From Enoplolaimus lenunculus (taxonomy: Eukaryota > Nematoda > Enoplea > Enoplida > Thoracostomopsidae): a DNA stretch of 64,000 bases. Positions 22,501-33,944 of the stretch are shown in pieces. Positions within the stretch are counted from its first letter, which is position 1. Each line of letters begins with the position of its first letter. Location: positions 248,001 to 312,000 of the forward strand of contig JASANG010003667.1 in the NCBI GenBank assembly GCA_030248215.1, written 5' to 3'. The notes under the pieces were generated by a model, which was given only the letters and a program-made list of their open reading frames with translations, made no database searches and was not told where the DNA came from. The position numbers and the translations under genes were made by a program.

Positions 22501-25500
22501 TCTAAAAGTAACTCCAAGAGAAATTGATTTAACTGAACAAACGTGCGAGTAAGTGTTTTATATTTGAACAAGGAATAGGACTTCGGTAACTTTGCACTTG
22601 TGTTGGAGCAGTGCAAGACGCAAGAATAAAAGAAACTATAATAGTGTGCATGAAAATATTAATGGTAGGCGTTACAATATTTGACCCTAAATTTTCTAAC
22701 TTGCTTATAACCTATCATACAGGAGAGCAGAGAAATGTACCAAGAAGAATTAATCAGGGGGCTGTGTGAAATGTTACTTGAATCAGTATTTCGGCTGAAA
22801 CTTAGGTTATACGATTGCTGTGTTTCTTTTGGTTTAAATTGTTCAAACTTCAACTGTGGTATAGTTTGTTGTAGATAAAATTCTAATTTGTGTTTATCTA
22901 ACACAGTGTGATTATTAAGTTAAGTCTTAGGCCCTTATTTTCAATTGTGTATAGCAACCATCATCAGTTAGTAATAGGTTTTTAAACTCATTAACTATTG
23001 CAGTTTTTGAACTCGAAATTAGTACACGAGTAGAGAAACTCATATGCAAAAAATTTGCTGAATTTTGAGCATCAGCATTCCATTGTTCGAAAGTTGCAAG
23101 ACCTATCACCAACAAATGTATGTGCTACACACATTTGTTAAATACGGGCCCTAATTGTTGAACTTGTGTGTGTGAAATCAAACATTATTTCGGCGTTTTA
23201 TGTTTATAATCAGTTTAAACGAACATACGCTTGCTATTTTAAGTCAAACTTTGGTAGGATAAGCAACATCGTATTGGCCCATGTATAGAACAGGACCGGA
23301 TCGTTTTCCGGAGGGGCTATAATACAATCAGTTTAAGCTTTAGACTAATTTTTTTGCTTAGGCTAAGGCTTAGGCTTAGGAATAGGAATAGGCTCATCCA
23401 TACGCTTAGGCTTAAGTTTAAGCTTAGGCTTCTTAGGCTTAGTTGATATCCTTATACTACTGGTCCGGCCCTGTTCTATACATGGGCCATCGTATTTATA
23501 GTGATATTCTGTGAATACTTTAGTTCTCCAACTGGTGACAATACCAAAGTATCATGCGGTAAAATTGATCTTTGTCTGAGTTACACGTCGCGTGGTGTCG
23601 AAAGAGGCCACATTATGGTTGATGTTTTGTTGAAACTCGACACTGAAAAAGGTGCCGTGAATCGAACTCAATTTTTAGATCGCTCGTTAGGTTCGAATGA
23701 AGCAAAATTGCCGTTTTCGTTGAAAAAAGGTATGCAATTTGTAGCTTTGGGCTGTGTGAAAGTGTTGTTCCAAAGACACACTTCATTTCGACTATGATAT
23801 GTTATTTTTTGTTAAAAACGTCCACTAGTTGCGTTTGAAATAATGCGGGGTTCACGTTATAACTGGTGCACTCGGGTCACGTTTTGTCACATGTTGATTC
23901 AACATCAACATAAATTTTTGTTACCATCATATGATACGGACAAGCAAAAGTCGAATATCATGTGATATTGCTACACAAAGCACAGGTATTCATGTTTTCT
24001 CAGAATACAAGTGTTCGAATGTCACGTGACATAATGAGACATATTGTTGAGTATCATATGACATTCCATATTAACAGTATATATGATATGATATTCAAAG
24101 ACGGATTTGGAGTATCATATGATATTCCATTATTTGAATTTTACCACCTGAATTTGAATTTGCCGCCAAAATTTGAATTTTCAACCAAAATTTAAATTTT
24201 CCCGCCAAAATTTGAATTTCCCACCAAGATTTGGATTTCCCGCCAAAATGTGAATTTCCCGCCAAATTTTGAATTTTCCCGCCAAAATTCGAATTTTCCG
24301 CCAAAATTTTAATTTCCCGCCAAAATTTGAATTTCCTGCCAAAATTTGAATTTTCCGCCTAAATTTGAATTTCCCGCCAATTACATGTCGATTAGTATCA
24401 TATGATATTCCAAACCTAGTTATGCAGCTGACTCAGTAGACATTTTCAAAATGATCATATGATATTGACAGACAACGTAGGGAATATCATATGATATTGA
24501 AAGACAAACCGTGACCGATACGTGATGTTAGCAGACAACCACTGTTTTTGAATATCATTGGGTTACATCGCAGACAAAATGTTACCCAATATACACAACG
24601 TGACAAAACGTGGCCCAGCTGCACCATTTATAACGTGAACCCCGCATAACGCTACGCTTAAAATAATAATTGGCGTATAAAGTTAGCGCTTAGTTGCTCA
24701 TAGTATACTCTATGCGAACAGAGACGTCCGCGCAGTTGCAATTGGAACAACGCAACGCTTAAATAGTATTTGGCGTATAAAGTTTGCGCTTAGTTGCTCA
24801 TAGTATACTCTATGCGGACAGAGTTGAGCACGACAACTTGCTCTGCTGAACGTTGCAACAATTTTTTTGGGTTCGTAAATATATAGGCGTTCAGCACTTT
24901 GCAGCGTTGTGTAACAGGGTCAGAGATTAGGAATCCTAAATACCTTCCAGCTTAATATTGAAGTTAATCATTTCACTAATCTCACATCAGACTATATTTT
25001 TTGCAACTGCAGGTATTGTAAATTTCAAATCGCTTGATTTTGCATGACAAATTGCAGACTTGTTCAACAATGCTCCAATATTTTAGTTCAGCATATGTGA
25101 TTTGCATCATACAAAGGAGTTCATAGTATCTGTGTTTTTGATTCGAAACTTTAATTATTTTATTTTTAGTTTTTTATACATATTTTTAGGCGAATCACCG
25201 TGCGAACGATATTATTTCTACATACGGCCTGATATTAGAGATAAATTAAGTCCAATTCACATCGAAGCAAACTACAGTTTGGTTGATACAGAACCAGGTA
25301 CATTTTTGACCTTAAAGTTTATTGTAACCCTTATTTGGAAATGGTGTTACCAAAATTGCTGAAACCTAAAAGCAAATGTTGAAACATTCTATTGGACTCG
25401 AAGGCAGACGTCCGGTTGTACTAGATCGAGTATAAGCAAGATATGTACGGTCTGAAAATATAATCATTCGCATTATAACCTGTACTGTTTTCTTATCTTT

Positions 25501-28500
25501 AAGTTTTAAATTTAGGAATAGTGCATTTCACTACGCTGCAAGAAATGGTGAATCAAATTGACTCTCTCCGAAATAGGCTTTTCGTGACTACACAAACTGA
25601 GTAATTTTGACTCAGTTTGTGTAGTCAGGAAAAGCCTATTTCGGAAAGAGTCAATTTGATTCACCATTTCTTTGTAGTGTAGTAGGTAATTGCAAATAGA
25701 TTTTAATTTATATTTAGCAATTGTCGAACTGAAACCAGTTTTGGACAGTTACGGTACAACGACACTCAAAGAAACGTTAGAAATTCAACGCGACTGTGGC
25801 GACGATAAAATTTGTATTCCTGATTTGCAAATGAAACCATCTGTCAATATGTGCAGGCGAATGGTAAGCTCACCCCCCTGTAATATTTAAAACATTTGGC
25901 GAAAGCTACTGAAACTACGACGCGAAACAAATCACGGTTTTCTTAATTGATTTATCCATAATTTTCAGTGTCACTACCATATGCGGCTATTTTGCATCGA
26001 TTTCAACGTAGCAGCAGTAGTTTTAGAATCAATTCCTCCATGAATTTATTTCATCGTTGTTTCGGTGTGTAACCACACGGTGGTTTAATCCACATCCGTA
26101 AATTGCCCTTTTATCTGGTTTTTCTTTAGTAATACAGTCAGCTTCGGGTCAAGAATATCCTGTTTTGCCCGACCTATCAGATGGTGTATGCCTGTCCGGT
26201 ACCCTAATCGCGGCACTGTACACAGACGTGCGTCCCGGACACTGCCTGCAGTCTGCAGTGCGGATTTCAAATACTCCTCCAGCCCACTGCTGTTTAGGGA
26301 AAAATTGCCTGCCTTTAAAACTTAAAAACTAGGGACATATACAAGGGAACGAGCAGGATTCGGAATATCAATTTTCGAATTGTCTGGGAGACTATAAAAT
26401 TCAGTATTGGCTGTTTTCGTGTTGCATGTATTATCTTTGAGTTCAAAACGATTCACTTTTACATTATCAGCTATACGTTTTCGATATGAAATCCTAGATA
26501 ATCTGTTGAGAATTGATATATATTTCAGGGTACTGAAGACGTTTGCGTTGAAGAAGAATCGTTCACAATTGGTGCTGATCATTACGTGAACATCACGGCA
26601 GACATAACCAATCCTGGTGAAGATTCTTACGAAACTGAATTATTATTTACAATTCCGGAAGGTCTTAATTACGAAGGATACTCTGCAGTTACGACAGCCG
26701 GCGCTGGGTTTCAGCCAAATTGTGACGCACCAAAGCAAGCGGACAAGAAGCAAGGAAAACATGTTAAAAAGACTGGTGGAACATTCAATGTAACGTGTCA
26801 TATGGGTAATCCGTTCCCGAAAAATTCAGCAGTGAAAATGAGTTTTCGAGTCGGCGTACCAAGTCTAGAACAGCAGACTTTGAAGCTGAGGTTAGCCTAA
26901 ACTTATTAAGGACACAAAAGGTCAGCTATCTATATGACAATTTGTCAGACAATTGACTGAGAGTAAAGACTGCGCGTAAGCCTTATCCTAAGCCTAAAAC
27001 CTTACCTTAAAGATTAGTGATTGGCGACAAATTATTGAGTCGACGAGTTGTCGGGTGACAAATTATCGTGATACCGCATATTATATTCAAGCCTGCTAAA
27101 CGCTATTGTCTAGGTCAGGTTGATTGTTTTGAAACAAAAATTTTGCGTAAGATTAAGTTTGCGCTGAACAAAGTTGAGGTTCACGCAAACTAATGACAAT
27201 TCGTGTGCTATATACGAATGCAAAAATGTTGTTACAATTTGGCACCAAATGATACTTGCATATTTCTTCCAATTTCACACCAAACAATACCTTAATTATG
27301 TGCAAGTATTGCTTTTCAGACTTGCTGCAAACAGTTCAAATCCTGAATTGAACGCTACGTTGGCAGATAACGTTAAAGAGCTGATTGTTGAAATGAAAGC
27401 CAAACCGAATATTACATTATTGAGCAGGTCAACGCCTGAACAGGTATCGGTTATTTGAAAAAAATAATATTGTTATCTGAATTGAAAAACAACATGTTTC
27501 AGAAACCATAGATTGAATAAATACTGAAATTATGCGCATATCTATATTAAGGAACAGCGATTTATGTAAGTCTATATTCATGTAAGTACCTTCCTATACC
27601 GCAAAAAATTGGTGATGCAAACCGCGATTCCACCGAGTTACCAGGAGGGTACAATTAACAGCAAATTTCTCTAAGCCATGTAGCTTTTTCGAGGGAAAGT
27701 AACGTTAATTAACTCTCAATTAAATTGTTTAAAACCGCTTGATAAATTACTAGAAATTTAGAATTAAATTGAATTTTAATTCTAAATAGTGTAGAACCTG
27801 GGATTTGAACCGCCGTTTGCTCACGTGCTTGCATCAGTTGTATTTGTATTTTATAGCTGCATGTAGGTGCTATTTGAACTCAGAGGTTTATACAAACGGA
27901 TTTGGGAGTGTGGTCCGCAATATTTGTTGAAATACTGGAAACCTCGAAAAAGCATCTTCTACAGATTGTAGAAACACATGCAGAGGTTACATTAATTGTA
28001 CTCGCTCAACAATTCACATTGAGATAAGGTCATTTTCTATCAAAATGAAACCCTGCCTACGCTCCTGTCTAAAGTTTACGTTTTTATTTCAGGTGACATA
28101 CAGTAAAGAAGATTTTCGTGAATCGCACGAAATGCAATGGGTCAAAGAAATAGGCGAAAACGTCAGTCATATATATGAAATTCGAAATGATGGAAAATCA
28201 GCAATCACCAATGTTGAAGTCGATATATATTGGCCACTAAAAACGCGAAGCGGAAAATACTTGCTATATTTGAGCCATGAACCGGTTGTAAACGGACGTG
28301 GTTTTTGTAAAGTGCATCACGCGTTGAATCCAGAAAACTTGGGCGTCGATACTCCTGTGTTTGAGCCGTTCGACGACGATGAAGAAACGGTTTGGAAAGT
28401 CCGAAGGTCACTGGCGAATGATCACAATGAAAAAGTGTTGTTGGATCGACGCCAGCGTGAAATTTTCGACGCTGAAGCGAGCGGAAATTCGAACGTTTTC

Positions 28501-30277
28501 AGTCGCGGATTTCGACGTTTGGTCAATAAAATTAAAAAAGCTGGAACGTTTGATGATATTGGTATGAAAAATTGCGCTGCAGTTAAAACTACGATCAGGC
28601 ACATAATACAAGAAGAGTGTCCGATTTAACTAAAATCGTAGAAGAAACACATTTGTGATACTAAAGTGCCTAAAGTTTAATTTATACCCAAAAATATATG
28701 ATACGGAAATTAACAAACCAGAATAACCAAAATTTTTTCTGCCACCTTTAAAAGTATATATTAATTTCTTCTCGTCAGAAATTAACAGCGTACACCAATG
28801 TTTCTTCAATCATTACTAGTATAGTGTCGTTCTGGAGCCGTATTTTTAAAAGTACAGCTTCTATTTCCAGTTAGCAATGGCCATTGCAATCTTGATATGG
28901 TGACTGACAAACTTTGCAATTTCACACATGTTGCATTATAACTGAATCAAAACCTCTATATGTTTTAAAATTATGAACTGGTAAAATGCCCTAATTTCAT
29001 GTCGGCTTCGAAACGAAGCCGTTACGTAAACTGTAACAAATTCGACACAAAAACGTAACGTCCTGTCGTGAATTTCAAACCATAAAACCCAAATTTTGTC
29101 CATATACAGTTCAGTGGTGGTGCATGTTTGAGGGACTGCTATGGAGTAAGCTGACGCTTTAGACTATCGTGTTTGCTTCTGCTTAGTCTAAGCGAGAGTC
29201 GATAATAAGAGTGTGTAACTTCCAAAAATACGCGTGGCATAAAAAGTACCACCGCGCGTTGCGTTTTGCCCATACCCCCTTATTAATGGGGTCAACTGCA
29301 CACAGAACTCAGCTAAACTTAATTCAAGAATATAACCGGACAAGGTTTGCACTGTGTATCGCAACAGTATATATTTGCCCGCGTTCAACGTTTCAACACC
29401 CCCTCCGAAATGAGGGGGGTAGGACAAACACGCAACGCGTGCCAGGTACATTCTTTAATACACAGCATGTATCCAGTTGCACACTCTTGTTATAAAGAGT
29501 GATCATCCACTCTTGGTCTAAGTAATATGCTTATACTACTGTTACGGTCCTGATCAATATATTGGCTCAATTTTTCTGCACTAAGAAACAAATTTTTGTT
29601 ATCATAAAGTTAACCTAAACCATGAATTGTTAAGGCTATTTAGTATTGTGTCTTTTTCTAATTCCAGGTCTGTTACTAAGTCTTCCAGTACAACCAGACT
29701 AGTTCAAACTTTTGCAACCAATAAAAGCAATCTGTTTCTTTATTAAAATTTTTAGCTTAAATAAATATTTTTCAAACAAAATTATTAATATTCTTTTATT
29801 CTATTGATTTTAGGTCAGCTGCGAAGCCTTCGCGTCAATTGTAGCGAACTCGAATGCGTTCATATCGAATGTCGTGTGGGTCCACTGAACACATCCGATG
29901 ACGTTTTGATCCGTATTGATTCATGGCTTTGGGTGAATACTTTAATCGAAGAAGCATTCTACGACGCAACCATTACATCAGCAGCGATCGCGAAAGTCAC
30001 CCAGTTGCCGTACAAAGTCGACGAGTTGCCAACACGCGCAGCAGTCGCGTCCACTTACGTTTCGCCAAAAGATCCGTCAAAGGTTGCCAGAGGTGCCCCG
30101 TGGTGGCTTTGGTTACTTGCTGCGCTTGCAGGACTTGCCTTCTTGCTTCTGATTGCGCTGTTGTTGTGGAAACTTGGCTTTTTCAAACGTAAACGTCCGC
30201 CGCGAGAGCAAGCGTTACTGACGGCGCCGCCCGAAAGTGAGTATTATGGAAAACCGGGTTACGGTACGCATTTGTGA
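16554..30277 (+). CDS. pat-2: Integrin alpha, alpha-V/PS2/PAT-2 type (15 exons)
   Basis: Alpha subunit of a cell-surface matrix receptor that would pair with a beta subunit. Exons: 16554-16764, 17296-17462, 17858-18013, 18432-18624, 19206-19381, 19629-19968, 21896-22068, 22496-22548, 23524-23729, 25190-25297, 25718-25863, 26529-26890, 27320-27443, 28093-28561, 29814-30277. Phases agree throughout; product 1115 aa. ATG 16554 is the first after an in-frame stop. Signal peptide 1-34, mature start FNLD. Seven-bladed FG-GAP propeller without an I domain; four Ca-binding loops (DFDNDERSD, DVDGDGRDD, DLNGDGYGD, DLDNNDFSD). GAPKAKTTQPG in exon 2 nearly matches vertebrate alpha-V, placing it in the RGD-binding PS2/PAT-2 class. 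Furin-type heavy/light chain site RRQR at 924-927. Membrane helix about 1058-1081, then GFFKR at 1083-1087 and a 28-residue tail. Intron 6 uses a GC donor. Class assignment is from motifs, not a tree. Confidence 0.95.
18338..18376. repeat. 19 bp tandem duplication in integrin intron 3
   Basis: GGATCCACAAGAACATGG occurs twice in direct succession. The same intron carries GCCTAA-type hexamers at 18110-18215. Confidence 0.8.
19061..19120 (+). pseudogene. Decayed duplicate of integrin exon 5 start
   Basis: From 19062 the DNA aligns without gaps to the first 50 bases of exon 5 (19206 on), about 35 of 50 identical, beginning exactly at the splice junction. It reads GPSFRDHFYGDYDMTPG against GPPFHDDRYLGYDTVSG. 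There is no AG acceptor (TTTTG instead of TTTAG) and similarity ends after the first third of the exon, so it looks like a dead tandem exon copy. Chance similarity is the alternative. Confidence 0.5.
19961..19976 (+). other. GC-type 5' splice donor of integrin intron 6
   Basis: AAAG|GCAAGC: the exon ends at 19968 and the intron starts with GC. This is the only nearby junction that keeps the phase (1) required by exon 7 at 21896 and gives a continuous propeller blade. Reading through instead adds about 24 codons and stops at 20042. Confidence 0.65.
20977..21042. repeat. 34 bp tandem duplication in integrin intron 6
   Basis: Two adjacent units sharing ATAACTGAGATAATGCAGTG, with one internal substitution. 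Confidence 0.85.
21350..21740. repeat. CTCCGG/CCGGCT-rich patches in integrin intron 6
   Basis: Two GC-rich blocks (about 21355-21425 and 21645-21735) of degenerate CTCCGG-type hexamers in AT-rich DNA, separated by ordinary sequence. The open frames across them are not coding. Origin unknown, probably ends of a small inverted-repeat element. Confidence 0.45.
22929..23153. mobile_element. MITE in integrin intron 8, CGTATTCTCAAAT family
   Basis: Inverted ends TAGGCCCTTATTTTCAA and TTAAATACGGGCCCTA enclose non-coding DNA with internal ATGTGTGTAG-type repeats near the ends. Same family as 5400, 35425, 36802 and 55117. Confidence 0.65.
23276..23488 (+). mobile_element. TTAGGC-bearing MITE in integrin intron 8, 8 bp target duplication
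   Basis: Inverted ends GGCCCATGTATAGAACAGG and CCTGTTCTATACATGGGCC are flanked by a perfect ATCGTATT duplication (23268-23275 and 23489-23496). The core is a run of TTAGGC-type hexamers. It is the reference copy for a family found repeatedly in this window. The 8 bp duplication fits hAT or Merlin. The element with its duplication ends 27 bp before exon 9. Confidence 0.9.
23844..24646. mobile_element. 803 bp MITE in integrin intron 9 with repeated ATCATATGAT palindromes
   Basis: Inverted ends about 50 bp long (TGCGGGGTTCACGTTATAA, then GTGCA..CGGG/CCACGTTTTGTCAC) are flanked by TAA on both sides. Inside are eight or nine variants of the palindrome RTATCATATGATAY and a 20 bp minisatellite. It has no protein-coding frame. 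Confidence 0.75.
24140..24381. repeat. Minisatellite, ~20 bp unit TTTCCCGCCAAAATTTGAA
   Basis: About 11-12 degenerate tandem units inside the MITE at 23844, each combining CCCGCC with AAATTTGAATTT. Confidence 0.85.
24650..24830. repeat. Tandem duplication, ~101 bp unit
   Basis: Two units start at 24650 and 24751 and share GCGCTTAGTTGCTCATAGTA and ACTCTATGCG. They abut the right end of the 803 bp MITE. Confidence 0.8.
25531..25682. mobile_element. Near-perfect hairpin MITE in integrin intron 10
   Basis: Two ~70 bp arms are almost exact reverse complements with a loop of about 10 bases (outer tip CTAC.CTGCAAGAAATGG, inner ACTACACAAACTGAGT). It ends 35 bp before exon 11. A half-arm relative is at 50733-50787 in the MBL-fold gene. 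Confidence 0.85.
29193..29515. mobile_element. MITE in integrin intron 14, AAGAGTGTGCAAC family
   Basis: Ends CGAGAGTCGATAATAAGAG and ATCATCCACTCTTG, with GTCTAAG directly flanking both sides (7 bp target duplication). Internal CCCCCTTA..GGGG patches match the other family copies. Confidence 0.8.
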
Positions 30278-30678
30278 GGTAAGCAATGGTGGTAACGGTG
30301 GTTGGCTTTAAGACAGACTCGGGACTATTGTTGCCTTCGTATAATAATGTTATTGGAAAACCACCAAATATGTTGCTGCGATGGCCGAGTGAGGAAGACA
30401 GGTACTTTTGATGAGGACAGGTGGCGGAACGAGAACATAGGAAGCGACATGCTTCCGGTTTGGAAAAAAATTAAATAATATAACAAAGACTTAGCGTTGA
30501 AGACAAGGAAGAACCAACTTGATATTGCTGCTATGGTTACGAGTATATTTGAAGCATAATGCGAAATTGACTGACACTTAAATGCAGGAATGTTGTCCGA
30601 GTAGAGATACTGCCTTTTATTTATTCAGGAATCTAATTTTATATGATATTTATCTCAATTGATTAATATACGAACAAT

Positions 30679-30684
30679 AATAAA
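30679..30684 (+). terminator. Possible polyadenylation signal of the integrin gene
   Basis: AATAAA about 400 bp after the stop codon. No stronger candidate lies nearer. Confidence 0.3.
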
Positions 30685-30793
30685 TTTATTTTACGACGAA
30701 GCTAAATGGCTTGTAGCAAAAAAGGTCATTTACTGATGAACCAAGGTAGCTGGCTAACTTGTCTTGCTTAGCTCGCCTTATCCGGCTTTGCTA

Positions 30794-31220
30794 CTGTAGT
30801 GACCCAAATAAGAGAGGGGGTAATAAGACGGGTCCCCATTTTGAGTCTCAATCGTAGGAGTCCGTATCCCTGATAAGAGTCCGTAAGCGGATAGTGTCCC
30901 TTAACCCTAATTAAAGTCCATAAGTATCAATTATACCTAACTGTAGTGTATAAATGACTTCAAGATCATTGAAGTTTAGTTAGAAACTTTAAAGCATACT
31001 TAAGTTTTGAAAGTACATTACTATGTATAACCTTACATTATCGCTCAAGGTTTTGATTCAAGACAAATAAACGTTTAATTCAACGGATAGTTGCAATACC
31101 GGATATATTAGTAATGAAGGGCAGGTTAAAAATAAATAACAGTCCGTAACCGAATAACAGGGGGTTCCCTCTGGACAGGCCAAATAAATATGAGTCCCGC
31201 TCTTATTCGGGTCACTACAG
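30794..31220 (-). mobile_element. MITE copy, CTGTAGTGACCC family
   Basis: Inverted ends CTGTAGTGACCCAAATAAGA and TCTTATTCGGGTCACTACAG, flanked by TA on both sides. 427 bp, non-coding. Relatives at 40025, 51118, 52192/53741, 62134 and 63625. A TA target points to Tc1/mariner-type mobilisation. Confidence 0.85.
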
Positions 31221-33651
31221 TATTCAGTATCACTAATTTTTTTCACTTAGTACCCAAAAGTACAGCCTGTATATTTGGAAACGTTGCGTTTTGAAAAAAT
31301 TTTGAATGGGTTCTTCTGTTACTAAGTAACAAAACATTTTAAGAAATCCTGGTCAATAATTACAGCGGGCCCTAACCAACAAGACTGTGCTGTTGTTTGT
31401 AATAGATTTCTTTGTAAGGTTGCCTTAAATTTCTACGACGTGTCTTATTGTTGTGCAATAATTCTATTCATTTTGGTTACGTTTAGTGTGGTTTAATTAC
31501 TACGGTATGGTTATACGGCATGATTCCAGTCCGACTACGTCCTCAGAAAATGTTCGTGAAGGGTTCTATATGGTTCTGCTTAATTTAGAATGAAATGCAA
31601 ATCGAAACTAATTCAATGAAATAGGAGCAGGAAATAACAGACGTGGTTATTTACACAAGTAACTTAAGGTTAAGCATGCACGAGGCGCCATGTTTAACTA
31701 TACTAAATTCTATACGGAAATTTTGATAAATTCATTAACTTTTGTCAATTACTTCAAAATTGAAGATATTTTAAAATTAGATGAACATAAAAACTTTTGA
31801 TATATACTACAGTTGTTGTACGAGTTAAAATTTAATGTAAGCAGTCATATGTAATTTGAGAACAAATTAATGTAAGTACCCTGACCTACGTGAGGACGTA
31901 TAAGACCAAGTTTTAATTTACAAATATGGACCCGTTCTCAGATATTTCATATTCCTAAGCCTAGATCGTTCGCCATTTAAAAGGCAAACTGCAATTGCGT
32001 AAAATGCAAATTTGATTTTATGTTGTGTTTATTTGTTGTTCGTCTTATTGTATTGGTGTAATTGTATCATTTTGAAACAAACGATTCACAGTTTTTAATA
32101 TAAATTCCCAGACAAAAATAACACTCAAGTCATATCTGAAATTTGCTTCTAATTTGTGGTTTTTGTTACAATTTACTTTATTCAGTAGGTCATTTGTCAA
32201 CTGAACTGAACTCAAGAAATTTATTAAGAAACATCGCAATTTACTATAAATAGTTTCTCTGTTGCCTTTGGCCGCATTCGAAAATATAACCAGAATGATC
32301 TATATTTTTTGTTTTGGAATACGTTTGCGTTACCCATGCTTAATTCATGCGGAACTTTACAAATGATGTTATTTCGGTTTGCGACAAGCGAATTATTGCA
32401 ATTGCGGCTCTGGTATTCAGTTCAGTCCAGGTATGCTTTAATATTGTTTATATGATAAGCGTCTGGCATCATGTTTTTAGTATTAAAGTTTAATTCTTTT
32501 TTTGCTTTATTTAGAGCTCTTCGCTAGTGATGATTGTGTTTATATTATTGTTTTTTTAATAAAAACAGTTGTTGTTTATTTGGCATCAGGCCATCGCAGC
32601 CTATTGCAGTTGACAAGGTTGCAAAATGCGGCACTACGGCTGTGTTTATACCTCGACCGATAGAGGTGCATATAACAATGCTTAACCACGCTTGTGCTGT
32701 CAACAGTTCAATACATTGAAATGAATACTTTCTCTTGTCTAAAGCTTAAACGTGCCAAGTTTATTTTAAAATTCTATATTTTGAAATGCGTGTAGCACCT
32801 ATTTACACCAAGATAAGCACTCTGTAAATTCCAGTAAGTTGATTTTAACTTAGAATGAGTGGAATCACACAATCTGAAACAGGACCATCAGAACTCATGA
32901 TTCCAAGTTGAGGACCATCAGAACTCATGATTCTGAGCTGCGATTCAACTGATTCGTTGATAATTAGTCAACTTTACCGGAATCAACTCAACTCATAGTG
33001 AGGAACAATTCAACTCTGTTGGAGTTAAACTTTACTTTTATTAACTCAGAAATAACTAACTTTCCGTATGAGTAGATTAATCAACTCAGTGCAATTTACA
33101 GTGCTTAGCGAACGATATGTGCTGAAAGTCAAATATCAGTATGGGATAATTGAACACCTGCAAAACCAATCACCAGCTGGAGATTTGCCAGTACCAACAT
33201 TTGATTATAGTGACCAAGCGGTCAATATTTTCCAATTACTTCTTGACAAACGTTAGCCAAAGTCGTTTTGTTGCTTCTCTCTATAACCAGAAAATTTTTT
33301 GGAGTCGTTGAACAAAGCGGACTGTATACTCAAAACGGTGCAATGTTTGTTTTAAGCTTTAGATTTTATTGCGTCAAATTTAAAGTTGTCTCTCAAACAC
33401 AATTTAAATAATACTGTATACGAGCCGAAAAACTGTGTTCGCATCCTGAAGTGCTTGTCGTATTATAAATTTACACGATAGTCATCGAGAAAATCTAATG
33501 CTCGTTTATATATGTGAGATGTCGTTTATATTACAACTGCTTAAACAAGCTTACAGTTTTGCACTTCAGATTATTAAGCGATACGCTATATTTCAGTTTT
33601 GCAAAACTTTGAGGTGCAAAAAGATGGTTTTTGTCGTTTATTTGAAGTTTC
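31221..33651. other. Gene-free AT-rich DNA
   Basis: No coding signal found. 32860-33110 repeats the AACTCAACTCA-rich sequence seen at the window start. GGACCATCAGAACTCATGAT occurs twice in tandem at about 32883-32936. Confidence 0.5.
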
Positions 33652-33850
33652 GGCCCATGTAAAGCTCAGGGGCGTATAGTTTTTGTGTGGGCCTAGAATA
33701 GAGTACGCTTAAGCTTTAGACTAATTTATTTCTTGCCTAGCTTAGGCTTAGGCTTAGGCTTAGGAATATGCTCATTCTTAGGTTTAGGCTTAGGCTTCGG
33801 CTTAGGAATATGCTTATAATTCTGTTCCGCCCCTGTTCTTTCCATTGGTC
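33652..33850 (+). mobile_element. TTAGGC-bearing MITE, 8 bp target duplication
   Basis: Ends GGCCCATGTAAAGCTCAGG and CCTGTTCTTTCCATTGGTC with a perfect GAAGTTTC duplication (33644-33651 and 33851-33858). The core is a GGCTTAGGCTTAGG tract. Same family as 23276. Confidence 0.9.
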
Positions 33851-33944
33851 GAAGTTTCTATCGGTATATATAACGTTTCACAGATGCTCAAACTGATTGT
33901 GTTGTACGACGGCGCTTCACTGATGATGCTCCAACTACTCTGAG

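Noticed and set aside
27780-27830. GGTTCAAATCC on the minus strand, resembling a tRNA B box
   Set aside because: The T-stem does not pair and no A box or cloverleaf could be built around it.
30370-30420. GATGGCCGAGTGAGGAAG, resembling a tRNA-Leu/Ser D arm
   Set aside because: No B box or acceptor stem lies at the right distance.
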